DNA of 64,000 nt from Mycolicibacterium hippocampi (GTDB taxonomy: Bacteria > Actinomycetota > Actinomycetes > Mycobacteriales > Mycobacteriaceae): NCBI RefSeq assembly GCF_010723735.1, contig NZ_BLLB01000002.1:1984001-2048000 (forward strand), given 5' to 3'. The position numbers were made by a program, and so were the translations under genes. Shown here piece after piece: positions 29,283-40,295 of this stretch (within the stretch, counting starts at the first letter, position 1; every line of letters begins with the position of its first letter). The notes under the pieces are model-generated. The model saw only the letters and a program-made list of their open reading frames with translations. It searched no databases and had not been told where the DNA came from.

Positions 29283-30838
29283 ATATTTTGTGCGCGTTCG
29301 GTTTTGATGCGTGCGGCGTCGTCGGCGGCGCGGGTGCGGCGTCGGCGGGGCATCATCATCGACCGGGCAGCGGCGGGGTCTGGCGGGTCTGAGGTGGGTG
29401 GGGGGAGGTCGGCGGTGGTCAGATTGTGGGCGGGGAAGAACAGGGTGCTGCCCGGGCGGGTGGTGTGGGTCCGCCCGTCGGGGGCTGTCCAGATCACCGT
29501 TCCGTCCGGCCACTGAGTATCGCGCCAGCCGCCCGGTCCGCCCCAGAAGGTTTTGATCAGGTGATGGGTTCGGCATTTGCAGTTCAGGTTCGACGGATGG
29601 GTGGGACCCAATGGCCAGGGGTTCACGTGGTCGATGTCGCAGCGGTCGGCGGGCACATCACAGCCCGGGAAGCGGCAGAACATGTCGCGGACCCGGATGA
29701 ACTCCGCCAGCCGCGCCGAGGGTCGGTACTGCGGTTCGGGGTCCGGGCCGGGCAGCCACAACGGGTTGACTTTCGCGCCACCGCGGATCGCCTCGGCCAG
29801 CACCGGCGTCGGGATCACCCCGCGCCCCGGCAACAACGCCACCCCCGAATCGGTCAACCGCGGCGGCTCGGCATCCTGCGTCGGCTCGGGGTCCCGCGGC
29901 GGCTCGGGGTCCTGCGGGGGCGTCGTCTCGGGGTCCTGCGGCGGCTCGGCATCGTGCGGGCGCGCCGGTTCGGGTTTGGCGGCCTTGGCCTGGGCGTGTG
30001 CGGTGTCCTCGGCGGCGATCAGTCGTCGGGCGGCGTCGACGGCGGCCTGGTCGGCGATCACCCGGATCGCCACCGCCGAGGCCGGCGCCGTCTGCGCGGA
30101 CGGGCACTGCGCGCCGCCGCACCGGCACGCCAGCACCGTGGTGCCGTGCCCGAGCGCGCCCACCGCATCGGCCCAGCGTTCACCGGCGCTGCGCGGATCA
30201 TCAGCACACAGCCCGGCCACCATCGCGGTGATCCGCCGACGCAACGCGGCGGCGTCGGTGGGCGTCAACCGGCCCCACACCACGGTGATCTCGTTGGTGT
30301 CCTCACACGCCCCGATGTGGAAATCGCGGGTCCGGACAGCGTCTTTGGCGCGGCGTACCCCGTCGGGGTCATAGCGTTCGATCACCGCGTCGATCGCCCG
30401 ATCCAACTGGCCTTCGGACAGCGTTCCCCACCGCACTGCTTTGTCGGCCAGTTCGGTGTCGATCAACGCGATCAACTCGTCGTTGTCGACCAGCTGGGTC
30501 CGCCAGGTGATCTCCGAGATCAGCCGCGCACCGATCAACCCCTGGCCAAACAGTGCCGCCACCGCCGGAAGGCGATCCCGCAACGCCACCGCGATCCGCA
30601 TCTGCCCCGAGGCCCGCCGCTGCCCCACACCCAGCGCTGCGGCCAGCCGTGCGGCGGTGTGGCTCCACGGATCCACCGCCCACCGGGCCCGCTCGTCATC
30701 CTCACCAACGCTGCGATGCACCAACTCCGCAATCGCGGCCAGCCGCCGCGCCGCGACCTTGGCCTCCTCCCGGGCCAACTGCTCGATCTCACCCACCAAC
30801 GCGCCATCATCCACGTGGTCGAACTTCGAATCGAACAT
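29270..30838 (-). CDS. 13E12-repeat family HNH endonuclease-domain protein (DUF222)
   Basis: A 522-residue protein. DUF222-like helical part covers about 5-260, a Pro/Asp/Glu-rich linker follows at about 285-325, and an HNH nuclease domain with [14 protein letters not shown], the downstream N-L-N-C-K-C and H-H lies at about 385-435. The start is the ATG at 30838: the alternative GTG at 30868 lies inside the promoter. That promoter matches the RecA-NDp/PafBC damage motif with its -10 seven bases before the ATG. A second, divergent member lies at 54653-56194. Its cellular role is unknown; members in M. tuberculosis include damage-inducible genes. Confidence 0.85.
   Translation of the reverse strand: MFDSKFDHVDDGALVGEIEQLAREEAKVAARRLAAIAELVHRSVGEDDERARWAVDPWSHTAARLAAALGVGQRRASGQMRIAVALRDRLPAVAALFGQGLIGARLISEITWRTQLVDNDELIALIDTELADKAVRWGTLSEGQLDRAIDAVIERYDPDGVRRAKDAVRTRDFHIGACEDTNEITVVWGRLTPTDAAALRRRITAMVAGLCADDPRSAGERWADAVGALGHGTTVLACRCGGAQCPSAQTAPASAVAIRVIADQAAVDAARRLIAAEDTAHAQAKAAKPEPARPHDAEPPQDPETTPPQDPEPPRDPEPTQDAEPPRLTDSGVALLPGRGVIPTPVLAEAIRGGAKVNPLWLPGPDPEPQYRPSARLAEFIRVRDMFCRFPGCDVPADRCDIDHVNPWPLGPTHPSNLNCKCRTHHLIKTFWGGPGGWRDTQWPDGTVIWTAPDGRTHTTRPGSTLFFPAHNLTTADLPPPTSDPPDPAAARSMMMPRRRRTRAADDAARIKTERAQNIQAT
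29861..29960 (-). repeat. Imperfect repeats coding a Pro-Glu/Asp linker
   Basis: Repeated units around GGCGGCTCGGGGTCCTGC, as read on the plus strand, encode alternating D-P-E-P-P and D-A-E-P-P motifs in the HNH protein linker. Such repeats are prone to length change by slippage. Confidence 0.55.
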
Positions 30839-30845
30839 GTGTGCG

Positions 30846-30868
30846 ATTTTACCGCCAGCCACCGACAC
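30846..30868 (-). promoter_or_regulatory. RecA-NDp/PafBC-type damage promoter of the first HNH gene
   Basis: Read on the minus strand, GTGTCGGTG (30868-30860) matches TTGTCRGTG at 8 of 9 positions, followed by exactly 8 bases and TAAAAT (30851-30846, TANNNT). The ATG at 30838 is seven bases past the -10 box, so the transcript would be leaderless. This is the LexA-independent, PafBC-activated promoter pattern known from mycobacterial recA and other repair genes. Confidence 0.75.
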
Positions 30869-30896
30869 GTCGGCAGTTCAAGCGCATCCCGATCTT

Positions 30897-30928
30897 GAGT
30901 GCTAGCACTCGCGTGTATAGAGTGCTAG
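30897..30928 (+). promoter_or_regulatory. CIRCE operator of groES-groEL1, with an extra half-site
   Basis: CTAGCACTC (30902-30910), nine bases, then GAGTGCTAG (30920-30928) is a perfect CIRCE element for HrcA repression. The bases before it, GAGTG at 30897-30901, extend the left arm into its own palindrome (GAGTGCTAGCACTC), giving three half-sites. A possible -35 TTGAGT (30895-30900) and -10 TATAGA (30916-30921, 15-bp spacing) lie within it. Confidence 0.9.
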
Positions 30929-31030
30929 GTGGCAGTCGGTTCAACCCCTGTGTCGGCACCCGCGACGACGGCGCGAGGGCGGTCACCGGCCGCCGAGTAC
31001 ATACACCAACATGAGTGAAGGGGCTCCATC

Positions 31031-31333
31031 GTGGCGAGCGTGAACATCAAGCCACTCGAGGACAAGATCCTCGTTCAGGCCAACGAGGCCGAGACCACGA
31101 CCGCTTCCGGTCTGGTCATCCCCGACACCGCCAAGGAGAAGCCGCAGGAAGGCACCGTCGTCGCAGTAGGCCCCGGCCGCTGGGATGAGGATGGCGAGAA
31201 GCGGATTCCCCTGGATGTGTCTGAGGGCGACGTGGTGATCTACAGCAAGTACGGCGGCACCGAGATCAAGTACAACAACGAGGAGTACCTGATCCTGTCG
31301 GCGCGCGACGTGCTGGCTGTCGTTTCCAAGTAA
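31031..31333 (+). CDS. groES: Co-chaperonin GroES
   Basis: A 100-residue GroES with [10 protein letters not shown] at the N-terminus, the mobile loop around [11 protein letters not shown] near residue 22, and the closing [12 protein letters not shown]. It caps the GroEL ring. The GTG at 31031 follows AAGGGGCTCC. CIRCE upstream shows HrcA control with heat induction. A hairpin separates it from groEL1. Confidence 0.97.
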   Translation: MASVNIKPLEDKILVQANEAETTTASGLVIPDTAKEKPQEGTVVAVGPGRWDEDGEKRIPLDVSEGDVVIYSKYGGTEIKYNNEEYLILSARDVLAVVSK

Positions 31334-31346
31334 GCAATATCGTGTT

Positions 31347-31387
31347 CCGCCCCGGACGTTCCCGCATACGGGTGATGTCCGGGGCGG
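31347..31387 (+). promoter_or_regulatory. Intercistronic hairpin between groES and groEL1
   Basis: A perfect 11-bp stem (31347-31357 with 31377-31387) encloses an inner 4-bp stem CCCG/CGGG (31361-31364 with 31369-31372). It has no T-run. It could act as a partial terminator, an mRNA processing site or a stabiliser that makes GroES exceed GroEL1. Confidence 0.7.
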
Positions 31388-31409
31388 TGCGCGTCATACC
31401 CCGTCTTAG

Positions 31410-33050
<1,641 letters not shown>

Positions 33051-33067
33051 AAGCACGCTGTACGGAG

Positions 33068-33098
33068 CACCCCCGGTCCACAGGGCCGGGGGTGTTTT
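33068..33098 (+). terminator. Rho-independent terminator after groEL1
   Basis: CACCCCCGG (33068-33076) pairs with CCGGGGGTG (33086-33094) over a 9-base loop, followed by TTTT. It lies 17 bases after the groEL1 stop. Confidence 0.85.
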
Positions 33099-33121
33099 GC
33101 GCGAAGGGCGAGGATAAGAGC

Positions 33122-33526
33122 ATGTGGTCGCTTGTGTTCGGCGTGATCGCGGGTCTTGCGATGTGTTGGCTGGCCCTTGCCGTCGCCTTGTGGAGGGCGA
33201 AGCCGGCGGATCTCGGCCCGCGCGAGATCGCCCGGTTGCTTCCCGATCTGTTGCGGCTGATCAAGCGCCTGGCAACCGATCCCACGATGCCGAAAGGTGT
33301 CCACATCCGGATCGCGCTGCTGACGGGCTACTTGGCGCTGCCATTCGATCTGATTCCCGACTTCATTCCGGTGCTCGGCTACGCCGACGACGCGCTGGTC
33401 GTCGCATTGGTCCTTCGTTCTGTCACTCGGCGTGCCGGTCCAGAAGCGCTGACCGAGCACTGGCCCGGGTCGCCGCAGGGTCTCGATGCGGTGCGCCGAC
33501 TGTGCAGACTTCCGGTGGGCGACTAG
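33122..33526 (+). CDS. DUF1232/YkvA-type small membrane protein
   Basis: A 134-residue protein. An N-terminal membrane helix (about 2-22) is followed by the DUF1232 core L-P-F-D-L-I-P-D-F-I-P-V-L-G-Y-A-D-D near residue 80, which is hydrophobic and probably membrane-associated. Function unknown. The ATG at 33122 follows GAGGATAAGAG and comes right after the groEL1 terminator. Confidence 0.78.
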   Translation: MWSLVFGVIAGLAMCWLALAVALWRAKPADLGPREIARLLPDLLRLIKRLATDPTMPKGVHIRIALLTGYLALPFDLIPDFIPVLGYADDALVVALVLRSVTRRAGPEALTEHWPGSPQGLDAVRRLCRLPVGD

Positions 33527-33660
33527 TGCGTCGCGACGTCAGTCGCGAGCGAACCCGAGCTGACCCACGGCGTCGGGGTGATGCTCGCCATCGCCGGAGA
33601 ACTCGAGGGCGACGTGGTCGGCAGGCCTTCGACGTCCTGCGTCGGGCCGGCGACTAGCGG

Positions 33661-33951
33661 TCAGGCGGTTCGGCGGATACCCCGCTTGAGGAGCAGTTCG
33701 CGCTCGGACTCGCTGAGGCCGCCCCAGATGCCGTAAGGCTCGCCGACGGCAAGAGCGTGGGTGCGGCACTGGGTGATCACGGGGCAGCGACGGCACATCT
33801 CCTTGGCCCGCATCTCCCGCTGTGCGCGGGCGCGACCGCGCTCACCATCGGGGTGGAAGAACATCGAGGAGTCGACTCCCCGGCAAAGGCCCGACATCTG
33901 CCAATCCCAGATATCGGCATTCGGCCCGGGCAACTGTTGCGGCTGTGGCAT
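33661..33951 (-). CDS. whiB3: Redox-responsive iron-sulfur regulator WhiB3
   Basis: A 96-residue WhiB protein. Four cysteines (in G-L-C-R-G and M-C-R-R-C-P-V-I-T-Q-C) bind the [4Fe-4S] cluster; G-G-L-S-E-S-E-R is the family turn binding SigA region 4, followed by a basic tail ending R-G-I-R-R-T-A. The start M-P-Q-P-Q-Q-L-P-G-P is nearly the same as M. tuberculosis WhiB3, and GAGAGGGG precedes it. WhiB3 controls redox and complex-lipid genes. A long 396-bp gap holding a dyad lies upstream. Confidence 0.94.
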   Translation of the reverse strand: MPQPQQLPGPNADIWDWQMSGLCRGVDSSMFFHPDGERGRARAQREMRAKEMCRRCPVITQCRTHALAVGEPYGIWGGLSESERELLLKRGIRRTA

Positions 33952-34347
33952 TTCAATACCCCTCTCTGCGCATCCAATTCGTATACGCGCTGGATGCGTG
34001 AGTTGTTGAACAGATCCGAGCGCAGTCGCCGATGACCTCTCGTGCACACAACGTAGAAGGGCTTCGGAATTGCCGTCAATAGGCTGGCGTTGTGCTGAAC
34101 CGCATATCCGCAGGCAGAGAATTTACATCACGTTCATCCATGCGACCCGTGCGCAACGGGTTCGGTGCTAACAACTCCGGCCGCCACGTAATCGTCACCG
34201 CTGTTTTGGCTGATCAGTCCTCTGCTGTGTCGCTCTCGTTCATACCGCGCCTAGTAGCCAGTTGACACGGCGTTAACAGTGCGTCGACGAATTGTTAACT
34301 AACGCAGTATTAAAACCATTTCTGAATTGGTAGCGTCCCGATTCGGC
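33952..34347. other. 396-bp intergenic region between whiB3 and the Rv3415c-like gene
   Basis: This is the divergent control region of the two genes, AT-richer than its surroundings (notably 34255-34330). It contains a long symmetric element at 34272-34299 and a TTGACA at 34262-34267. I found no open frame or RNA gene in it. The length suggests a long whiB3 leader or multiple promoters. Confidence 0.6.
34272..34299. promoter_or_regulatory. 28-bp dyad upstream of whiB3
   Basis: GTTAACA (34272-34278) and TGTTAAC (34293-34299) are perfect 7-bp arms, and CGTCGACG (34282-34289) at the exact centre is itself a palindrome. All are centred on the same point. A dimeric regulator site is likely; it does not look like a PhoP direct repeat. 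Confidence 0.6.
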
Positions 34348-35118
34348 ATGAATGACGCGGCGTTCGGCGGTGACCCCGGGCAATGGCCGCTGCCGCCAGC
34401 CAGCACACCACAAGAGCTGTGGTTGCGCGCGGTGGCAGCCGGCGGGCAGGGCCACTACGCCGGCGCCCTGGCAGACCTGGACCTGCTACGCCGGCAACGC
34501 ACCGGCGGCCGGCTCGCGTCGCTGGCGTGGAGCACCCACGCGTCGTTTGCGCGCCAACTCGGCTGGCACGATCGGGCCCGCCCGCTCGACGGCAGGGCAC
34601 TGGCGCTGTCCGGCGAGGACGCCGAGGCCGACGCCGACGCGCTCATCGGGCTGGCCGCCGACGCGCTGGGTGTCGGCAGGTTTGCCGCGTCGGCGCGGGC
34701 GCTGCAGCGTGCGGCGGATCTGGTGATGCGATCACCCGTTGCGCGCCTGCCAGTGCGGTTCGCGTGGGTGTCGGCGGAACTCGCGATGGTCCGTGGCGAC
34801 GGCAGCGCCGCCGTCGACCATGCCGAACACGCACTGCACCTGGCTTCGACGCTGGGGTCGACGCGCCACCTCGTCAAGTCCGGGGTGGTCCTGGCCGCTG
34901 CGCGATGCAGTAGCGGCGACGTCGCTGCGGCACGTCGACAGGCCGATGAGGTGCTGGTGGCAGCCGGGGCATCCGGGCTGGTCCCGTTGCGGTGGGCGGT
35001 GGCGTGCCTGCTGGCCGATATCGGCAGCGGGCAGCATTCGCCCGTCGAAATAGCGGCCATCCGCGACGGCTGCGTCGAAACCGTGACCCGACGGGGCGGC
35101 GTGTGGCGATCGTGGTAA
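34348..35118 (+). CDS. Hypothetical protein at the Rv3415c position (TPR-like helical)
   Basis: A 256-residue Ala-rich helical protein. Repeated pairs of amphipathic helices (GQGHYAGALADLDLLRRQ, then AASARALQRAADLVMRS and SAAVDHAEHALHLAST) resemble degenerate TPR repeats. It lies between whiB3 and sigD as Rv3415c does. The ATG at 34348 is chosen; a TTG at 34327 is in frame upstream. Function unknown. Confidence 0.7.
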   Translation: MNDAAFGGDPGQWPLPPASTPQELWLRAVAAGGQGHYAGALADLDLLRRQRTGGRLASLAWSTHASFARQLGWHDRARPLDGRALALSGEDAEADADALIGLAADALGVGRFAASARALQRAADLVMRSPVARLPVRFAWVSAELAMVRGDGSAAVDHAEHALHLASTLGSTRHLVKSGVVLAAARCSSGDVAAARRQADEVLVAAGASGLVPLRWAVACLLADIGSGQHSPVEIAAIRDGCVETVTRRGGVWRSW

Positions 35119-35251
35119 CCCGGTTGTGCCCTGTCCGGTCGTTATTGTTTAGCTGAGCCGCACCCTGTGGTGGGGCCACCTGCCCACCGGCAGACCCACC
35201 TCCCGCGACGCGGGGAGTGCCCCCGACGTAACGCTGGAGATACCGCCCACG

Positions 35252-35830
35252 ATGACAATTTCGGGAGAACATCTCGACGCTGTCGTCGCTGAGGCGGTCG
35301 CCGGCGACCGGGACGCGCTCCAGGAAGTGCTGAAGACCATCCGTCCTGTCATCGTCCGGTACTGCCGGGCGAGGGTGGGGACCACGGAGCGCAGTGGACT
35401 CTCAGCAGACGATGTCGCACAGGAGGTCTGCTTGGCTGCCATCACAGCGCTGCCGCGCTACAAGGATCAGGGACGCCCGTTCCTGGCCTTCGTCTACGGC
35501 ATCGCTGCACACAAGGTTGCTGACGCCCATCGTGCTGCCGGGCGTAACCGGGCCGATCCGATGGATGTGGTCCCGGAGCGGCTGTCCGTCGAGTCGGGCC
35601 CCGAGCAGCTGGCGATCGAGTCCGAACAGTCGACCCGGATGAACGAACTGCTGCAGATCCTTCCGGACAAACAGCGGGAGATCCTGATACTGCGTGTGGT
35701 GGTCGGGATGAGCGCGGAGGAGACCGCCGAGGCCGTCGGCAGCACCGCCGGCGCGGTGCGGGTGGCGCAGCACCGCGCGCTGGCGCGGCTGAAGACCGAG
35801 ATCATGGCGACGGGGCGGGACCATGCCTGA
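35252..35830 (+). CDS. sigD: ECF RNA polymerase sigma factor SigD
   Basis: A 192-residue sigma factor. Region 2 is at about 25-90 (D-D-V-A-Q-E-V-C and Y-G-I-A-A-H-K-V-A-D) and region 4 at about 130-180 (P-D-K-Q-R-E-I-L and S-T-A-G-A-V-R-V-A-Q-H-R). It matches M. tuberculosis SigD in length and sequence as I recall it. The downstream gene, an anti-sigma factor, overlaps it by 8 bases, so both are translated together. A GC-rich hairpin-like stretch near 35197-35219 lies in the leader. Confidence 0.95.
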   Translation: MTISGEHLDAVVAEAVAGDRDALQEVLKTIRPVIVRYCRARVGTTERSGLSADDVAQEVCLAAITALPRYKDQGRPFLAFVYGIAAHKVADAHRAAGRNRADPMDVVPERLSVESGPEQLAIESEQSTRMNELLQILPDKQREILILRVVVGMSAEETAEAVGSTAGAVRVAQHRALARLKTEIMATGRDHA

Positions 35831-36959
35831 CTTCGGACGCTGGACTTCCAACGGGGGTGATCCCTCCCTCAACGAGATCAACCGCACCGACCGGTTCCTC
35901 GACGCGTTGGCCGCGCAGGAGCCGGTGTATGCGACCGATCGCGGCGAAGCCGAGCTGGCGAACCTGCTGGCGGGCTGGCGCGACGACGTCCGCGAGACGC
36001 CGATGGGCGAGCTGCTGACGACGAACGAGGCCGCGCAGGCGCTGGACCGTGTCACCCCGCGGGGCCGCGGCCGACGGCTGTCGCTGGCGGTGGTGGGTTC
36101 GGCGGCCGCCGCGGTGTTGTGCCTCGGCGGCTTCGGCGCCGTGGTCGCGGGAGCGGGCCCTGGTGACGCGCTGTACGGGTTGCGGACCATGCTGTTCGGT
36201 GAGCAGACCACGACCCGTGACGACGCGGTGATCCTGGCCGCCCAGACCGAGATGGCGCAGGTGCAGGAGCTGATCGAGCAGGGCGACTGGCAGGCCGCCC
36301 AGGACAAGCTGCAGACGATCACCACCACCGTGGCGACGGTGAACGACGTCGAGAGCAAGCAGGACCTCGTCACGCAGTGGCAGGAGCTCACGGTCAAGGT
36401 CGAAGCGCAGGACCCGGCCGCCGTCGTCGCGCCGGGCGCACCGCCGCCCGTCTTCCCGGAGGTACCGGTGGTCGAACTCGACCCCGGAACGCTCGTCCCG
36501 CTGCTGCCCGGGACCACCGAAACCTCGGAGACCACCACATCGGAGACCACCACATCGGAGACCACCACGTCGACTTCTGAGACGACTTCGGAGACGAGTA
36601 CGTCGGAGACGGCGACCTCGGAGACGAGCACTTCGCCGACGGAGACCAGCTCGCCGGTCTCTGAGACGCCGCCGACAACTACTTCGCCGTCGACCACTTC
36701 GCCGTCCACGTCGCCCACGCCGACGACCAGTCGGTCACCGGTGTCGACCACCACCACCACGTCGACGTCAGTCATCGCCCAGCAATCCACGACGGCGCCT
36801 TCGCCGTCCCCGGCGGCTCCGTCGAGTTCGGCGGCTCCGTCGGCGAGGTCGACAGCTACGCCGGTACCGTCGCCAACTCCGACGGTGGTGCCGTCACCGA
36901 CACCTGCGCCGCTGCCGACCACCACCACGCTCGGTGTGGCCCCGGTGGCACCGGGCTGA
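35823..36959 (+). CDS. rsdA: Anti-sigma-D factor RsdA
   Basis: A 378-residue membrane protein. The N-terminal cytoplasmic anti-sigma part (about 1-75; N-R-T-D-R-F-L-D-A-L-A and E-L-A-N-L-L-A-G-W-R-D-D) binds SigD. A membrane helix lies at about 84-107, then a helical stretch. The extracytoplasmic C-terminus (about 235-370) is extremely Thr/Ser/Pro-rich, with repeats such as S-E-T-T-T, and may be O-mannosylated. In relatives, regulated proteolysis by Clp after membrane cleavage frees SigD. It starts within sigD, as expected for a sigma/anti-sigma pair. Confidence 0.9.
   Translation: MPDFGRWTSNGGDPSLNEINRTDRFLDALAAQEPVYATDRGEAELANLLAGWRDDVRETPMGELLTTNEAAQALDRVTPRGRGRRLSLAVVGSAAAAVLCLGGFGAVVAGAGPGDALYGLRTMLFGEQTTTRDDAVILAAQTEMAQVQELIEQGDWQAAQDKLQTITTTVATVNDVESKQDLVTQWQELTVKVEAQDPAAVVAPGAPPPVFPEVPVVELDPGTLVPLLPGTTETSETTTSETTTSETTTSTSETTSETSTSETATSETSTSPTETSSPVSETPPTTTSPSTTSPSTSPTPTTSRSPVSTTTTTSTSVIAQQSTTAPSPSPAAPSSSAAPSARSTATPVPSPTPTVVPSPTPAPLPTTTTLGVAPVAPG
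36525..36569 (+). repeat. Three tandem 15-bp repeats in rsdA
   Basis: TCGGAGACCACCACA occurs three times in a row (the last copy ends in G), encoding S-E-T-T-T units in the extracytoplasmic Thr-rich region. The number of copies is likely to vary between strains. Confidence 0.85.
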
Positions 36960-36980
36960 CTCGTCGGCTGTGTTCAGCCC
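36953..36980. terminator. Hairpin between convergent rsdA and the DUF5319 gene
   Basis: GGGCTGA (36953-36959, including the rsdA stop) pairs with TCAGCCC (36974-36980) over a 14-nt loop and ends exactly before the convergent stop codon. It could serve both genes. Confidence 0.5.
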
Positions 36981-37385
36981 TCAGCGATAACCGTCGGACT
37001 CCGATGTCGCCTCGTTGAGCGAGGCATCGGCGTACCCGCGGCAGTAGTCCCACGTGACGTAGGAATCCGGTTCCGGGTCGAAGGCCGGTTCGTGGGGGCG
37101 GACGGTGCCGTCGACGAGCAGTTGCAGCAGGTTCGCGCGCAGCATGTCCCAGTCGTGGTAGTGGTCCTGCTGGCATTCGTCACAGCAGACGACCAGGCCG
37201 CGTATCCCCTTGTGGGCGAGCAACGTCTCGTAGATCGCCAGGTCGGCGAGGTCGGCTTCGACCGCGGTGCGCTCCTGCGGGTCCAGTGGCTGACCCGGCT
37301 CCAGGGCGTCGAGCGCTGCCGACGGATCGCAAGGGTCGTCGGCGAACGGGTCGGGCGGCAGTCCTGGCGGCAAGTGATCTCGCAC
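36981..37385 (-). CDS. DUF5319-family protein (Rv3412-like)
   Basis: A 134-residue protein with a Pro/Asp-rich N-terminus and a central C-C-D-E-C with H-Y-H-D-W-D-M-L just after, a possible metal site. It resembles M. tuberculosis Rv3412 in length and place next to sigD-rsdA and guaB2. It faces rsdA convergently. Function unknown. Confidence 0.8.
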   Translation of the reverse strand: MRDHLPPGLPPDPFADDPCDPSAALDALEPGQPLDPQERTAVEADLADLAIYETLLAHKGIRGLVVCCDECQQDHYHDWDMLRANLLQLLVDGTVRPHEPAFDPEPDSYVTWDYCRGYADASLNEATSESDGYR

Positions 37386-37507
37386 GACTCCAAGACTACG
37401 CAGCCTCCCAGGTATCGCGCCAGCGCTTCCGCGGCACGCCGACCAGGGAGGTGGCGCGATCGTTCATTGGAGGTGGGGAACCGAAACTGCGAGCTCGATG
37501 CCGATAA

Positions 37508-39118
<1,611 letters not shown>

Positions 39119-39148
39119 GGCCCTCGGCCCTTTCAACGGAAGCTGAAT

Positions 39149-40285
39149 ATGCGCGACATGGTTGAGATCGGCATGGGGCGGACCGCTCGCCGCACCTATG
39201 AACTCGGCGACATCAACATCGTGCCGTCGCGGCGCACCCGCTCGTCGAAGGACGTGTCGACCGCCTGGCAGCTGGATGCCTACCGGTTCGAGATCCCTGT
39301 GATCTCGCATCCCACCGACGCGCTGGTGTCGGTGGAGTTCGCGATCGAGCTCGGACGGCTCGGCGGTCTCGGCGTGCTCAACGGCGAGGGACTGATCGGG
39401 CGGCACGCCGACGTCGCCGACAAGGTCGCGCAGGTGCTCGAGGCCGCGGACAAGGAGCCGTACCCGTCGGCGTCCATCCGGCTGCTGCAGCAATTCCATG
39501 CCGCGCCACTGGATCCGGATCTTCTCGGAGCCGCGGTGGCACAGATCCGGGAGGCCGGGGTGACGACCGCGGTACGGGTCAGCCCGCAGAACGCCCAGGC
39601 GCTGACGCCGGCGCTGGTATCGGCCGGCATCGACCTGCTGGTCATCCAGGGCACCATCATCTCCGCCGAACGCGTCGCGCAGGATTCCGAACCGCTCAAC
39701 CTCAAGACATTCATCTCCGAACTCGACGTTCCGGTGGTTGCCGGCGGTGTGCTCGACCACCGCACCGCGCTGCACCTGATGCGCACCGGTGCCGCGGGCG
39801 TGATCGTCGGCTACGGCTCCACCAGCGGGGTCACCACGAGCGACGAGGTGCTGGGTATCAGCGTGCCGATGGCCACCGCGATCGCCGACGCCGCGGCGGC
39901 ACGTCGGGAGTACCTCGACGAGACCGGTGGCAGGTACGTCCACGTGCTCGCCGACGGCGACATCCACACCTCCGGCGACCTGGCCAAGGCCATCGCCTGC
40001 GGTGCCGACGCGGCGGTCCTCGGCACGCCGCTGGCGTCTGCCGCCGAAGCGCTTGGGGGAGGCTGGTTCTGGCCTGCGGCCGCCGCCCATCCGTCGTTGC
40101 CGCGCGGCGCACTGCTCGAGGTGGCCTCAGGCGAACGGCCTTCCCTGGAGCAGGTGCTCACGGGCCCGTCCGATGACCCGTTCGGCTCGCTGAACCTCGT
40201 CGGCGGGCTGAGTCGGTCGATGGCCAAGGCGGGCTACTGCGACCTCAAGGAGTTCCAGAAGGCCGGGTTGACCGTCGGCAGTTGA
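39149..40285 (+). CDS. guaB3: GuaB3-family IMP dehydrogenase-related protein
   Basis: A 378-residue barrel protein of the GuaB3 group without CBS domains. Where IMPDH has the catalytic cysteine loop, this protein reads G-Y-G-S-T-S-G-V-T-T-S, so the cysteine is absent and normal IMPDH chemistry is unlikely. It retains phosphate-binding features (V-L-A-D-G-D-I, G-T-P-L-A). It lies between guaB2 and choD as Rv3410c does. The reaction is not established. Confidence 0.9.
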   Translation: MRDMVEIGMGRTARRTYELGDINIVPSRRTRSSKDVSTAWQLDAYRFEIPVISHPTDALVSVEFAIELGRLGGLGVLNGEGLIGRHADVADKVAQVLEAADKEPYPSASIRLLQQFHAAPLDPDLLGAAVAQIREAGVTTAVRVSPQNAQALTPALVSAGIDLLVIQGTIISAERVAQDSEPLNLKTFISELDVPVVAGGVLDHRTALHLMRTGAAGVIVGYGSTSGVTTSDEVLGISVPMATAIADAAAARREYLDETGGRYVHVLADGDIHTSGDLAKAIACGADAAVLGTPLASAAEALGGGWFWPAAAAHPSLPRGALLEVASGERPSLEQVLTGPSDDPFGSLNLVGGLSRSMAKAGYCDLKEFQKAGLTVGS

Positions 40286-40295
40286 GGCAGCCGAG

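Noticed and set aside
33527..33660. Possible small gene or remnant between the DUF1232 gene and whiB3
   Set aside because: No start with a ribosome binding site, no recognisable protein; the readable frame at 33539-33796 is opposite or overlapping whiB3.
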